In this document: piece after piece, positions 8,194-17,259 of the stretch | Layout of the letters: each line of letters starts with the position of its first letter | Position numbering within the stretch: position 1 is the stretch's first letter | DNA from: Eleftheria terrae | GTDB taxonomy: Bacteria; Pseudomonadota; Gammaproteobacteria; Burkholderiales; Burkholderiaceae_C | Reading direction: 5' to 3' | DNA length: 64,000 bases | NCBI RefSeq assembly: GCF_030419005.1 | Contig: NZ_CP106951.1 | Coordinates: 2,046,001 to 2,110,000 of the forward strand | Made by a program: the position numbers and the translations under genes | Notes under the pieces: model-generated | Databases searched by the model: none | Told to the model about the DNA's origin: nothing | The model's input: the letters and a program-made list of their open reading frames with translations, nothing else

Positions 8194-8842
8194 CTCGGTG
8201 TCCTACTTGCTGCTGCTGGTTGAGGGGCTGATCTGCTCTGGAGAGGAAGCCGGTAAGGCCTGCTCGATGGAATGAATTCTGGCCCTCGACCCTCGACAGC
8301 AACATCAGGGAGCTTCTGTGCCAGGCGTCCCCGCGCCTCACACCCCGTGTCAGGCAACTTCCTACAAGGCCGGCACAAACACCCCGCTTATTCCATTCAA
8401 GCCAGCCCTGCCAGCTGACGATTCCAGAGCACCCGCAGGATGCAAATTCCGCTTCAGTTCCTGTCGCCAGGCGCCGAAATCACTCTGTCGATCGGCGCTG
8501 CGAGCGACACCTGCCACAAGCAGGCCGCAAAGAAAACTGCACAAGTGCACTTAAGTCGCGGAAACAGAGGCCGATAACACATTCAACGGGACATGCAACC
8601 AGTCTCGTGGTCCGGAACAGCCGCACCGATGAACCGACAGACACGCTCTATATAGACAGTTCGAGTTCACGGAATGACTGCCACCGGGCACAGCCGGTCG
8701 CCGACTGACGACAGCCTTGACCAGACCACTGGCCAGGGACGAAGACAGAAGGCACCGGCGGGTCTGCAGGGGGAGCCCGGCAGACGAGGCAACACACAGC
8801 CGGCGTCCACGCCGGGGGTTCGTCAACATTAGGAGTGCCAAC
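8194..8842. other. 649-bp intergenic region between flhD and the first flagellin gene
   Basis: No coding frame of credible composition. The base composition is less GC-rich than the surroundings, as expected for a divergent regulatory region. It holds the fliC sigma-28 promoter at 8550-8579 and a TATATAG palindrome near 8650. The long upstream stretch of flhD probably carries its regulatory inputs, but no specific operator could be recognised. Confidence 0.6.
8550..8579 (+). promoter_or_regulatory. Sigma-28 (FliA) promoter of fliC1
   Basis: CTTAAG at 8550 and GGCCGATAAC with GATA at 8573, the same 23-base offset as in the fliD, motA, cheW3 and cheR promoters of this window. It implies a leader of about 260 bases before the flagellin start. 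Confidence 0.8.
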
Positions 8843-10039
8843 ATGGCCATGACCATCAACACCAACGTGGCGTCGCTCACCGCTCAGCGCAACCTGAACT
8901 CGTCGCAGGGCTCGCTCGCCACCTCCATGCAACGCCTGTCCTCCGGCCTGCGCGTCAACAGCGCCAAGGACGACTCGGCCGGCCTCGCCATCGCCGAGCG
9001 CATGAGCGCCCAGACCCGCGGCCTGAACGTCGCCGCCCGCAACGCCAACGACGGCGTCTCGCTGGCCCAGACGGCGGAAGGCGCACTGGGCAAGGTCGGC
9101 GACATGCTGCAACGCATGCGTGAACTGGCCGTGCAGTCGGCCAACTCGACCAACAGCGAAGACGACCGACTCGCGCTGCAGGCCGAAGTGACCCAGCTGC
9201 GCGATGAAATCGACCGCGTTGCCAAGAACACCTCGTTCAACGGCAAGAAGCTGCTGGACGGCTCGTTCTCGGCCCAGAACTTCCAGGTCGGCTCCAACGC
9301 CGGTGAAAGCATCACCATCGCTGCCGTCACCGACGCCTCGGCCGAAGGCCTGTCCACCGTCACCTACGGCGACGGCGGCAATGCCAGCATCGACGCTGCC
9401 TCGGTCACCACGCTCGACGAAATCGCCTCCGGCACGCTGTCCATCACGGTCGGCACCGATTCATACGACCTGGCCGAGATCCCCGAAGCCCGCACCGGTG
9501 AAGAGCGCATGGGCCAGGTGGTGGAAGCGATCAACCGCCGCACCGCCGACACCGGCGTGACCGCCTTCCTGTCGCAGAACGACGATGGCACCTATGCGCT
9601 GGAAGTCCGCTCCTCGCGCATCGACGAAACCACCGGCGATGCCATGGCCGTCACCGCCACCGGCTTCAGCCTGGCCACCACCGGCATCGACGCCGCCGAC
9701 ATGACGACCACCAGCACCGACGCCTCCGGCATCGACGAGCTGAGCATCGAAACGGCCGAAGACGCCTGGCTGGCCATCAAGCAGGTGGACGACGCGCTGA
9801 GCCAGATCAACAGCGCCCGCGCCAACCTGGGTGCCGTGCAGAGCCGCTTCGAGAACGCCGTCTCGAACATCCAGATCCAGTCGGAAAACACCTCCGCCGC
9901 CCGCGGCCGGATCGTGGACGCCGACTTCGCGACGGAAACGGCCAACATGTCCAAGGCGCAGATCCTGCAACAGGCCGGCACCGCCATGGTCGCCCAGGCC
10001 AACCAGCTGCCCCAGCAAGTGCTGTCGCTGCTGCGCTGA
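8843..10039 (+). CDS. fliC: Flagellin 1
   Basis: 398 residues, the filament subunit. The start MAMTINTNVASLTAQRNLN is preceded by AGGAG at 8831. The N-terminal D0/D1 coiled coil (to about 170) and the C-terminal SRFENAVSNIQIQSENTSAARGRI to LPQQVLSLLR are canonical. The middle (about 180-300) is a surface D2-type insert rich in Thr, Ser and Ala. It has its own sigma-28 promoter and is followed by a strong terminator. The neighbour at 10258 is a close paralogue: the central part is almost identical at the DNA level, more so than the ends. Confidence 0.97.
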   Translation: MAMTINTNVASLTAQRNLNSSQGSLATSMQRLSSGLRVNSAKDDSAGLAIAERMSAQTRGLNVAARNANDGVSLAQTAEGALGKVGDMLQRMRELAVQSANSTNSEDDRLALQAEVTQLRDEIDRVAKNTSFNGKKLLDGSFSAQNFQVGSNAGESITIAAVTDASAEGLSTVTYGDGGNASIDAASVTTLDEIASGTLSITVGTDSYDLAEIPEARTGEERMGQVVEAINRRTADTGVTAFLSQNDDGTYALEVRSSRIDETTGDAMAVTATGFSLATTGIDAADMTTTSTDASGIDELSIETAEDAWLAIKQVDDALSQINSARANLGAVQSRFENAVSNIQIQSENTSAARGRIVDADFATETANMSKAQILQQAGTAMVAQANQLPQQVLSLLR

Positions 10040-10087
10040 TCGAGCGACCCCAGACCGCCGCCCGGGCCCCGCGCCCGGCGGTTCTCC

Positions 10088-10113
10088 AAGCCCGGCCCCG
10101 GCCGGGCTTTTCC
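10088..10113 (+). terminator. Rho-independent terminator after fliC1
   Basis: AAGCCCGGC pairs with GCCGGGCTT over 9 bp with a 4-base loop, followed by TTTT. It lies 49 bases past the stop and should separate the two flagellin transcripts. Confidence 0.88.
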
Positions 10114-10257
10114 ATTTCCGGCACCGAACTGGCGGTGGATTTCCCGCCTTATCGACCGTTTGCCCGCCCCCCTGCCAGCCCACAATCTCTCCTACCGAAC
10201 GCGGTACTCCCCGGCGCCAGAGCCGGATCTTGATCCTGGTTCTCAAGGAGAGCTGTC

Positions 10258-11457
10258 ATGCCACAGACCATCAACACCAACGTCACTTCGCTCACGGCCC
10301 AGCGAAACCTGAACGCCTCGCAAAGCTCGCTGACCACTTCCATGCAACGGCTGTCTTCCGGCCTGCGCGTGAACAGTGCGAAGGACGATGCGGCCGGTCT
10401 GGCCATCGCCGAACGGATGAACACCCAGGTGCGCGGCCTGAGCGTGGCCGCCCGCAACGCCAACGACGGCATCTCGCTGGCCCAGGTGGCTGAAGGCGCC
10501 CTCGGCAAGGTCGGCGACATGCTGCAACGCATGCGTGAACTGGCCGTGCAGTCGTCCAACGCCACCAACAGCGACGATGACCGCCTGGCCCTGCAGGCCG
10601 AAGTGACCCAGCTGCGCGATGAAATCAACCGCGTCGCCCAGCAGACCGGCTTCAACGGCCAGAAGCTGCTGGACGGCACCTTCTCGGCAGCCAGCTTCCA
10701 GGTCGGCGCGAATTCCGGTGAAACCATCACGGTCGCTGCATTGACCGACGCGACGGCCGATGGCCTCTCGCAAGTGACCTACGGCGACGGCGGCAATGCC
10801 AGCATCGACGCTGCCTCGGTCACCACGCTCGACGAAATCGCCGCCAACACGCTGAGCATCACGGTCGGCGCCGACACCTACGACCTGCCCGAGATCCCAG
10901 AGGCCCGCACCGGCGCCGAGCGCATGGGCCAGGTGGTGGAAGCGATCAACCGCCGCACCGCCGACACCGGCGTGAGCGCCTTCCTGTCGCAGAACGACGA
11001 TGGCACCTATGCGCTGGAAGTCCGCTCCTCGCGCATCGACGAGACCACCGGCGATGCCATGGCCGTCACCGCCACCGGCTTCAGCCTGGCCACCACCGGC
11101 ATCGACGCCGCGGACATGACGACCACCAGCACCGACGCCTCCGGCATCGCCGACCTGTCGGTGGAGACAGCCGAGGACTCCTGGCTGGCGATCAACCAGA
11201 TCGACGACGCGCTGAGCCAGATCAACAGCGCGCGCGCCACGCTGGGTGCGGTGCAGAGCCGCTTCGAGAACGCGGTGTCGAACATCCAGATCCAGTCGGA
11301 GAACACCTCCGCCGCCCGCGGCCGGATCATGGACGCCGACTTCGCGGCCGAAACCGCCAACCTGTCGCGTGCCCAGATCCTGCAGCAGGCCGGCAACGCG
11401 ATGGTGGCCCAGGCCAACCAGCTGCCGCAGCAGGTGCTCAAGCTGCTGCAGGGCTGA
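10258..11457 (+). CDS. Flagellin 2
   Basis: 399 residues, starting MPQTINTNVTSLTAQRNLNAS with AAGGAGA 8 bases upstream. D0/D1 domains are canonical at both ends (…VAQANQLPQQVLKLLQG). The central region is nearly the same as flagellin 1, whereas residues 60-175 and the last 100 show scattered differences, as expected after gene conversion. No CTCAAG/CCGATA promoter is seen in the 218 bases between the two flagellins, so it may be expressed by read-through or by another sigma factor. Confidence 0.96.
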   Translation: MPQTINTNVTSLTAQRNLNASQSSLTTSMQRLSSGLRVNSAKDDAAGLAIAERMNTQVRGLSVAARNANDGISLAQVAEGALGKVGDMLQRMRELAVQSSNATNSDDDRLALQAEVTQLRDEINRVAQQTGFNGQKLLDGTFSAASFQVGANSGETITVAALTDATADGLSQVTYGDGGNASIDAASVTTLDEIAANTLSITVGADTYDLPEIPEARTGAERMGQVVEAINRRTADTGVSAFLSQNDDGTYALEVRSSRIDETTGDAMAVTATGFSLATTGIDAADMTTTSTDASGIADLSVETAEDSWLAINQIDDALSQINSARATLGAVQSRFENAVSNIQIQSENTSAARGRIMDADFAAETANLSRAQILQQAGNAMVAQANQLPQQVLKLLQG

Positions 11458-11487
11458 TTCCCGCGCGCGCCTCGCCGGCGCCTTTGT

Positions 11488-11517
11488 CAGCCCACCCGGG
11501 GAAACCCTGGTGGGCTG
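11488..11517 (+). terminator. Hairpin after flagellin 2
   Basis: CAGCCCACC pairs with GGTGGGCTG, with an inner GGG/CCC after one mismatch. There is no T tract, so this may be a weak or Rho-assisted terminator or an mRNA-stabilising stem. It lies between the flagellin stop and the fliD promoter. Confidence 0.55.
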
Positions 11518-11531
11518 CTCGTCCTCGCACG

Positions 11532-11561
11532 CTCAAGTTTTTCGCCGGCCCGCCGATACGA
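11532..11561 (+). promoter_or_regulatory. Sigma-28 promoter of fliD
   Basis: CTCAAGTTTTT at 11532 and CGCCGATACG with GATA at 11555, at the 23-base offset common to this genome's FliA promoters. It lies 44 bp upstream of the fliD start. Confidence 0.88.
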
Positions 11562-11604
11562 ACGATCGAGGGGGTCCCGCCCCCGCCATTCAAGGAGCCA
11601 GACC

Positions 11605-13014
11605 ATGGGCATTTCGTCACCCGGCATCGGTACCGGCCTCGATGTCAGCAGCATCGTCGAGCAGCTGGTGACGCTCGAACGCAGGCCGATCGAGCAGCTC
11701 ACGACGCAGAAGACGACGCTGCAGTCCAAGCTTTCGGCCTTCGGACTGATGCAGAGCTACACGGTGAACGTGCAGGACGCGGTCAACAAGCTGACCAGCA
11801 GCAGCCTGTGGCAGCAAACCAAAGGCTCCACCACCGACACCACCGTGTCGGTGAGCTCGACCGCCGCGGCCGCCAGCGGCACCTACGGCATCGAGGTGAG
11901 CCAGCTGGCACAGGCCCAGACGCTGGCGTCGGCCGCCTTCAGCAGCACCAGCGAGAAGGTCGGCGCCGGCAGCCTGAAGATCACCAGCGCCAAGGCGGGC
12001 AGCCTGCCGGTGGACGTGGCCATTGGCCCGGACGACACCCTGGACGACGTGCGCAGCAAGATCAACGCCGCCAACGCCGGGCTGAACGCCTCCATCGTGA
12101 AGGACTCGGGCGGCGCCCGCCTGGTACTGCGCACCACCGCCACCGGCGAGGAAAACGGCGTCAGCATCGTCGCCAGTGGCGACGCGGGCCTGGACAAGTT
12201 CAACTACGACCCCACCCAGAACGGCGGCGCCACCAGCACCGCCACCTCCAGCCAGATGGGCCTGGTGCAGGCCGCCAAGAACGCCAAGATCAAGATCGAC
12301 GGCCTGGAAGTCACTTCCTCCACCAACACCTTCGACGGCAGCATCGAGGGCGTCAAGATCACGGTCAGCAAAGTGACCACCGGCGCCGCCCAGATCAAGG
12401 TGGGCAGCGACACCGAGGCGATGCGCAAGGCGGTGGACGACTTCGTCAAGGCCTACAACGACATCAACAAGTACATCTCGGACCAGACCAAGTACAACGC
12501 CGACACCAAGGTGGCGGGCACCCTGCAGGGCGACCGGGCCACGCTGTCGCTGCAGAGCCAGCTGCGCAGCGCCCTGACGCAGAACAGCAGCGCCTCGGCC
12601 AGCTTCCCCCGCCTGTCCGACCTGGGGCTGGAGATCCAGCGCGACGGCTCGCTGAAGGTCAACGACACCAAGCTGAGCAAGGCCATGACCGACAACCTGG
12701 CCGAATTCGGCAAGGCCTTCTCCAACGTCGACACCGCCGCGGCCGGCAACAATGGCTTCGCGGTGCGGCTCAAGGGCCTGACCTCGGCCCTGCTGAAGAC
12801 CGACGGCCTGGTCACCACCCGCAGCGAGGGCCTGCGCGACAGCATCCGCCGCAACGAGGACCAGGCGGCCAAGATGGAAGGCCGGGTGGCCCTGGTGCAG
12901 GCGCGCCTGCTGCGCCAGTACAGCGCCATGGACACCACCGTCAGCAAGCTGAACAACCTCAACAGCTATGTCGCGCAGCAGATGGCCGCGCTGACCGGCT
13001 CCTCCCGCGACTGA
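11605..13014 (+). CDS. fliD: Flagellar filament cap protein FliD (HAP2)
   Basis: 469 residues, typical of FliD. It caps the growing filament and helps flagellin polymerise. The N-terminal GISSPGIGTGLDVSSIVEQLV and the C-terminal coiled coil (QARLLRQYSAMDTTVSKLNNLNSYVAQQMAAL) are diagnostic. The middle holds the leg and head domains. An AAGGAG site precedes the ATG. It is driven by its own sigma-28 promoter and followed by an imperfect terminator, then fliS and fliT. Confidence 0.97.
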   Translation: MGISSPGIGTGLDVSSIVEQLVTLERRPIEQLTTQKTTLQSKLSAFGLMQSYTVNVQDAVNKLTSSSLWQQTKGSTTDTTVSVSSTAAAASGTYGIEVSQLAQAQTLASAAFSSTSEKVGAGSLKITSAKAGSLPVDVAIGPDDTLDDVRSKINAANAGLNASIVKDSGGARLVLRTTATGEENGVSIVASGDAGLDKFNYDPTQNGGATSTATSSQMGLVQAAKNAKIKIDGLEVTSSTNTFDGSIEGVKITVSKVTTGAAQIKVGSDTEAMRKAVDDFVKAYNDINKYISDQTKYNADTKVAGTLQGDRATLSLQSQLRSALTQNSSASASFPRLSDLGLEIQRDGSLKVNDTKLSKAMTDNLAEFGKAFSNVDTAAAGNNGFAVRLKGLTSALLKTDGLVTTRSEGLRDSIRRNEDQAAKMEGRVALVQARLLRQYSAMDTTVSKLNNLNSYVAQQMAALTGSSRD

Positions 13015-13023
13015 CGACGCGCC

Positions 13024-13065
13024 GGCGGTTGCTTCGGCTTTAGCCCCGAGGAGCCGCCCTTTTCC
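13024..13065 (+). terminator. Probable terminator after fliD
   Basis: GGCGGTT and AGCCGCC form the base of an imperfect stem with mismatches near the loop, followed by CTTTT. It lies just past the fliD stop and before the fliS promoter. Confidence 0.5.
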
Positions 13066-13099
13066 GGCCTTGCCAGGCGCTTGAAACGCTCAAAATCCC

Positions 13100-13130
13100 T
13101 TCAAGTTGCACAGCCGGCCCGCCGATAACT
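13100..13130 (+). promoter_or_regulatory. Sigma-28 promoter of fliS
   Basis: TTCAAGTT at 13100 and CGCCGATAAC with GATA at 13124, one base wider than the most common spacing. It lies about 33 bp upstream of the fliS start. Confidence 0.85.
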
Positions 13131-13162
13131 CTTCTGACAGGTTCAATAAAGAGCACACCATC

Positions 13163-13573
13163 ATGTTTGCACCGTTCAGAAGCCAGGCCAGTGCATACGG
13201 CCGCGTTCAAGTCGAAACCACCGTGTCCAGCGCCGACCCCCACGCCCTGGTGGTCATGCTGTTCGACGGCGCGCTCAGCTCGATCGCTGCCGCCCGCGGC
13301 GCCATCCAGCGCGGCGACATCGAAGCCAAGGGCACGAACATCGGCCGTGCCGTGCGCATCGTCGAGGAAGGCCTGCGCGGCGGGCTGAACCGGCAAGCCG
13401 GCGGTGAACTCGCCGAGAACCTCAACAACCTCTACGGCTACATCAACAGCCGCCTGACGCATGCCAACCTGAAGAGCGACGACGCCGCCCTGCAGGAATG
13501 CCACGACCTGCTGGCCGGCCTGCGCGACGCCTGGACCCAGATGCAGCAAGCCCCCCGAAAGAACGCAGCGTGA
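13163..13573 (+). CDS. fliS: Flagellin export chaperone FliS
   Basis: 136 residues from the ATG at 13163 (MFAPFRSQASAYGRVQVETTV). FliS binds the flagellin C terminus in the cytosol and prevents early polymerisation. ASAYGRVQVE, PHALVVMLFDGAL and LNNLYGYINSRL are the family landmarks. A longer frame upstream runs across the sigma-28 promoter and is not used. The short gap to fliT suggests one transcript. Confidence 0.95.
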   Translation: MFAPFRSQASAYGRVQVETTVSSADPHALVVMLFDGALSSIAAARGAIQRGDIEAKGTNIGRAVRIVEEGLRGGLNRQAGGELAENLNNLYGYINSRLTHANLKSDDAALQECHDLLAGLRDAWTQMQQAPRKNAA

Positions 13574-13584
13574 AAGACCGAGCC

Positions 13585-13935
13585 ATGAGCACCGAAGCGA
13601 CAACGGCCTCCCCCCTCAAGTTGGAGATCGCCATGGAAGACAAGGCCCTGCTCGGCTACTACGAAGCCATCGAGCAAGCCAGCGAAGACATGCTGCAGGC
13701 CGCCCGCGATGGCGACTGGGACCGTGTCGTCAAGCTCGAAGGCGCCTGCGCCGTGCTGATCTCCCAACTTAAACATGCCGCGGCCAGCCGCGACCTGGAG
13801 CCCGAAGAAGCCCGCCGCAAGAGCAAGATCATGCAACGCATCCTGCTCAACGACGCCCAGATCCGCAACCTGGCCGAGCCCTGGCTGGAGGACCTGGACC
13901 GCCTGCTGGCCGGCTCGCCCAAGATGGTTCACTGA
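13585..13935 (+). CDS. fliT: Flagellar protein FliT-like chaperone
   Basis: 116 residues from 13585, all helical in appearance. The size, the position directly after fliS, and the content (ALLGYYEAIEQASEDMLQAARDGDWDRVVKLE) fit FliT, which binds FliD and, in enterics, FlhDC. An alternative ATG at 13633 (100 residues) has a better ribosome site (GGAGAT 7 bases upstream) and may be the true start. Similarity between FliT proteins is low, so the call leans on context. Confidence 0.8.
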   Translation: MSTEATTASPLKLEIAMEDKALLGYYEAIEQASEDMLQAARDGDWDRVVKLEGACAVLISQLKHAAASRDLEPEEARRKSKIMQRILLNDAQIRNLAEPWLEDLDRLLAGSPKMVH

Positions 13936-13967
13936 CCGACCTGCGCGACCCTTTGCGCCGCTGCCCG

Positions 13968-14723
13968 ATGGACACCCGCCCTACCCCGGCCGACCCGCCC
14001 GAAGCCCGGCTCGACGACTTCCGCGTCGTTGCGCCCTTCGAGATCGAAGCCCTGCTGCAGCAGATGGTGGCACAGCGCGCGCTGGTGACGATTGCCACGC
14101 CGGGCGGCGCGTCGTGCACCACCACGCTGTGGGAGGTGGACCATGCCAAGGGCGTGGTGCGCTTCACCGGTGACCGCCATGATCCGCAGCTGGCCCGCGT
14201 GCTCAATGCCGACGACGCCGTCGCGGTGGGCTACCTGGACAGCATCAAGGTGCAGTTCGACGTGGACGGCCTGGTGCAGGTGCATGCCGGCGGCGCCAGC
14301 GCACTGAACTGCAGCTTCCCCACCGAGATCTTCCGTTTCCAGCGCCGCGCCAGCTTCCGGGTGCGGCCCCTGCTCAACAGCCCTCCGGCGGCCAGCTTCC
14401 GCCATCCGGCCATTCCGGAAATGGGCCTGGAGCTGCGGGTGCTGGACGTCAGCATCGGCGGCATCGCGCTGCTGATCCCGGAGAATGTGCCACTGGTCGA
14501 CCCGGGCGTGCTGATCTCCCAGGTCACCATCGAGCTGGATGCCGAGACCCGCTTCGTCACCGCCATGCGGGTGGCGCATGTCACCTCGATGATGGACAAC
14601 GGCAGCGGCCTGCGCCTCGGCTGCGAGCTGGAGCGCATGAGCGGCGATTCGCTGCGCGCGCTGCAGCGTTTCATCGACCAGACGCAGAAGCGCCGCCGCC
14701 TGATGGCGCGCGACGACGCTTGA
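13968..14723 (+). CDS. ycgR: YcgR-type flagellar brake protein (PilZ domain)
   Basis: 251 residues. YcgR binds cyclic di-GMP and slows the motor. The N-terminal YcgR domain (about 15-115) is followed by a PilZ domain with the ligand motif R127-x3-R131 (RRASFR) and D160-x-S162-x-x-G165 (DVSIGG). Both c-di-GMP-binding motifs are therefore intact. It follows fliT by 32 bases and ends in a good terminator, so fliS-fliT-ycgR is probably one unit under the fliS sigma-28 promoter. An in-frame TTG at 13953 is a less likely start. Confidence 0.93.
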   Translation: MDTRPTPADPPEARLDDFRVVAPFEIEALLQQMVAQRALVTIATPGGASCTTTLWEVDHAKGVVRFTGDRHDPQLARVLNADDAVAVGYLDSIKVQFDVDGLVQVHAGGASALNCSFPTEIFRFQRRASFRVRPLLNSPPAASFRHPAIPEMGLELRVLDVSIGGIALLIPENVPLVDPGVLISQVTIELDAETRFVTAMRVAHVTSMMDNGSGLRLGCELERMSGDSLRALQRFIDQTQKRRRLMARDDA

Positions 14724-14746
14724 GGCCGGCCGCCGCGCCGCCCCGC

Positions 14747-14774
14747 AAGGCGCCCACCGGGCGCCTTTTGTTTT
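14747..14774 (+). terminator. Rho-independent terminator after ycgR
   Basis: AAGGCGCCC pairs with GGGCGCCTT over 9 bp around a 3-base loop, then TTGTTTT. It closes the fliS-fliT-ycgR unit. Confidence 0.9.
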
Positions 14775-14846
14775 GCGGCACCGCCCATCGCCACGGGTGC
14801 GAGCGGTTTACCGGCCAATTCATCGTTTCGCGCCGCGTGCGCCTCC

Positions 14847-14876
14847 CTCAAGTCGCCATCGTGCCGGCCGATAAAA
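14847..14876 (+). promoter_or_regulatory. Sigma-28 promoter of motA
   Basis: CTCAAG at 14847 and GGCCGATAAAA with GATA at 14870, 23-base offset. It lies about 63 bp upstream of the motA start. Confidence 0.88.
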
Positions 14877-14938
14877 CCAGCAATACCGGCCCGGGGACCG
14901 TCAGCGTCCCCGCACTTCTCTCGGAAAGAACGTAGAAC

Positions 14939-15799
14939 ATGTTCGTCATCATCGGCTACGTCGTCGCACTGGGCTGCATCTTCGGCGGCTTCATCATCCA
15001 CGGCGGCAACATCAGCGTGATCCTGCACGCCCTGCCCACCGAGATGATGGTGATCGGCGGCGGCGCGGCTGGCGCCTTCATCGTCAACAACCAGCCCAAG
15101 GTGCTGAAGGCGACGCTCGGCTCCATCCCCAAGCTGCTGAAGGGCTCGAAGTACACCAAGGCGCGCTACATGGAGCTGATGGCGCTGCTCTACGAGATCC
15201 TGCAGAAGGCGCGCAAGGAAGGCCTGATGTCCATCGAGAAGGACGTCGACGCGCCGCACGAGTCGCCGCTGTTCAAGAAGTACCCGACCGTCGGCAGCGA
15301 CCACCATGTGGTCGAGTTCATCACCGACTACCTGCGCATGATGGTCTCGGGCAACCTCAACGCGCATGAGATCGAGTCGCTGATGGACAGCGAGATCGAC
15401 ACCCACCACCACGAGGCGCATGGCACCGCCGCGGCCCTCACCCGGCTGGCCGGCGGCCTGCCCGCCTTCGGCATCGTGGCGGCTGTGCTGGGCGTGGTGA
15501 ACACCATGGGCTCGGTGGGCCAGCCGCCGCCGGTGCTGGGCGGCATGATCGGCTCGGCGCTGGTCGGCACCTTCCTCGGCATCCTGCTGGCCTACGGCTT
15601 CGTGGAGCCGCTGGCCGGCCTGCTGGAGCAGAAGAACGACGAAGGCACCAAGGAGCTGCAGTGCATCAAGACCACGCTGCTGGCCAGCATGCAGGGCTAT
15701 GCGCCGCAGGTGGCGGTGGAGTTCGGCCGCAAGGTGCTGTACTCGACCGAGCGCCCCAGCTTCGCCGAGCTGGAAGGCCATGTGAAGGGCAAGAAGTAA
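14939..15799 (+). CDS. motA: Flagellar motor stator protein MotA
   Basis: 286 residues. With MotB it makes the proton-conducting stator of the inner membrane. Two N-terminal membrane segments (about 5-55), a large cytoplasmic loop with the charged torque region (KYTKARYMELMALLYEIL), and two more segments around 175-220 (FGIVAAVLGVVNTMG, ALVGTFLGILLAYGF) including the conserved prolines near VGQPPP. The family length is normal. Followed by motB after 43 bases. Confidence 0.98.
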   Translation: MFVIIGYVVALGCIFGGFIIHGGNISVILHALPTEMMVIGGGAAGAFIVNNQPKVLKATLGSIPKLLKGSKYTKARYMELMALLYEILQKARKEGLMSIEKDVDAPHESPLFKKYPTVGSDHHVVEFITDYLRMMVSGNLNAHEIESLMDSEIDTHHHEAHGTAAALTRLAGGLPAFGIVAAVLGVVNTMGSVGQPPPVLGGMIGSALVGTFLGILLAYGFVEPLAGLLEQKNDEGTKELQCIKTTLLASMQGYAPQVAVEFGRKVLYSTERPSFAELEGHVKGKK

Positions 15800-15842
15800 A
15801 CCACCGCGAGGCGCGCCGCAAGGCAGACCGCAGGAGCACCCC

Positions 15843-16814
15843 ATGGCAGGCGATTCCAAGAAACTCCAGCCCATCATCGTCAAGCGCATCAAGAAAGGCG
15901 GCCATGCCCACCACGGCGGCGCCTGGAAGATCGCGTATGCCGACTTCGTGACGGCGATGATGGCCTTCTTCCTGCTGATGTGGCTGCTGGGCTCCACCTC
16001 GGAAGGCGACCGCAAGGGCATTGCCGACTACTTCAACTCGCCGCTGAAGGTCGCCCTGCTGGGCGGCGGCAGCGGCTCGGGCGACTCCTCGCACGTGATC
16101 AAGGGCGGCGGCACCGACCTGACCCGCAGCAACGGCCAGGTCAAGGCCGGCGACATCGAGGCCGAGCGCAAGACCGTCAACCTGCAGGCGCTCAAGGAGG
16201 CGGCCCGCAAGGCGGAGGCTCAGCGGCTGGAAGGCCTGAAGCAGCGCATCGAGGCGGCACTGGCCAACAACCCTCGCCTGCTGCCGTTCCAGTCGCAGAT
16301 CAAGCTCGACATCACCCGCGACGGCCTGCGCATCCAGATCGTCGACGAGCACAACCGGCCGATGTTCGACTCCGGCAGCGCGCTGGTGAAGGACTACATG
16401 CGCGAGATCCTGCGCGAGATCGGCAAGGTGCTGGCCCAGACCAACAACCACGTGACCCTGGCCGGGCACACCGATGCCACGCCCTACAGCAGCGGCGAGC
16501 GCGGCTACAGCAACTGGGAGCTCTCGGCCGACCGCGCCAACGCCTCGCGCCGCGAGCTGGTGGCCGGCGGCCTGAGCGAAGGCCAGGTCGTGCGGGTGCT
16601 GGGCCTGGCATCCAGCTCGCTGTTGGACAAGGACAACCCGACCAATCCGATGAACCGCCGCATCAGCATCATCGTGATGAACCGAGACGCCGAAGACCGC
16701 CTGGAACAGGAAGGCGGCGTGGCGGCTGGCACTGCGCCGGCGGTTGAACATTCGTTGCAAACGACACGGCCGGAGCACGGCCATTCTCAAGTTTCGCCCC
16801 TGAGCGCCCGATAA
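15843..16814 (+). CDS. motB: Flagellar motor stator protein MotB
   Basis: 323 residues. One membrane segment (about 30-50) carries the proton-binding Asp34 ([20 protein letters not shown]). A periplasmic linker leads to an OmpA-type peptidoglycan-binding domain ([36 protein letters not shown]). An AGGAG site precedes the start. Its 3' end contains the sigma-28 promoter for cheY, so the C-terminal tail past the OmpA domain is encoded by promoter DNA. Confidence 0.97.
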   Translation: MAGDSKKLQPIIVKRIKKGGHAHHGGAWKIAYADFVTAMMAFFLLMWLLGSTSEGDRKGIADYFNSPLKVALLGGGSGSGDSSHVIKGGGTDLTRSNGQVKAGDIEAERKTVNLQALKEAARKAEAQRLEGLKQRIEAALANNPRLLPFQSQIKLDITRDGLRIQIVDEHNRPMFDSGSALVKDYMREILREIGKVLAQTNNHVTLAGHTDATPYSSGERGYSNWELSADRANASRRELVAGGLSEGQVVRVLGLASSSLLDKDNPTNPMNRRISIIVMNRDAEDRLEQEGGVAAGTAPAVEHSLQTTRPEHGHSQVSPLSAR

Positions 16815-16815
16815 G
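16786..16815 (+). promoter_or_regulatory. Sigma-28 promoter of cheY-cheZ, inside the end of motB
   Basis: CTCAAGTTTCG at 16786 and CGCCCGATAAG with GATA at 16810. The motB stop codon overlaps the -10 region. It gives cheY-cheZ their own late promoter in addition to read-through from motA. Confidence 0.8.
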
Positions 16816-16852
16816 CCTCTGGAACGCACCCATCTCCTCAAGGACAACACAC

Positions 16853-17245
16853 ATGAGCACCTCTGCCGACATGAAATTCCTCATCGTCGACGACTTCTCG
16901 ACCATGCGCCGCATCGTTCGCGGCCTGCTGAAGGAAGCCGGCTACCAAAACGCCGAAGAGGCGGAAGACGGTGCGGTGGCCCTGCAGATGCTGAAGAACG
17001 GCAAGTACGATTTCGTGGTGAGCGACATCAACATGCCCAACATGAACGGCTTCGACCTGCTGGCCAGCATCAAGGCCGACGAGTCGCTCAAGCACCTGCC
17101 GGTGCTGATGGTGACGGCCGAAGCCCGCAAGGAAGACATCGTGCGCGCGGCCCAGGATGGCGCCGCCGGCTACATCGTGAAGCCGTTCACGAAGGCGACC
17201 CTCGAAGAGAAGGTCGAGAAGATCATGCAAAAGCTCGGCAAATAA
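16853..17245 (+). CDS. cheY: Chemotaxis response regulator CheY (motor-proximal copy)
   Basis: 130 residues, a single receiver domain. Asp13/Asp14 bind metal, Asp58 is the phosphorylation site ([12 protein letters not shown]), Thr88 and Lys110 complete the active site. [15 protein letters not shown] and the length match enteric-type CheY, the protein that binds FliM when phosphorylated. It is paired with cheZ 14 bases downstream. A second, divergent CheY precedes cheA at 33825. Confidence 0.96.
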   Translation: MSTSADMKFLIVDDFSTMRRIVRGLLKEAGYQNAEEAEDGAVALQMLKNGKYDFVVSDINMPNMNGFDLLASIKADESLKHLPVLMVTAEARKEDIVRAAQDGAAGYIVKPFTKATLEEKVEKIMQKLGK

Positions 17246-17259
17246 GAAGGGGACTTGTC

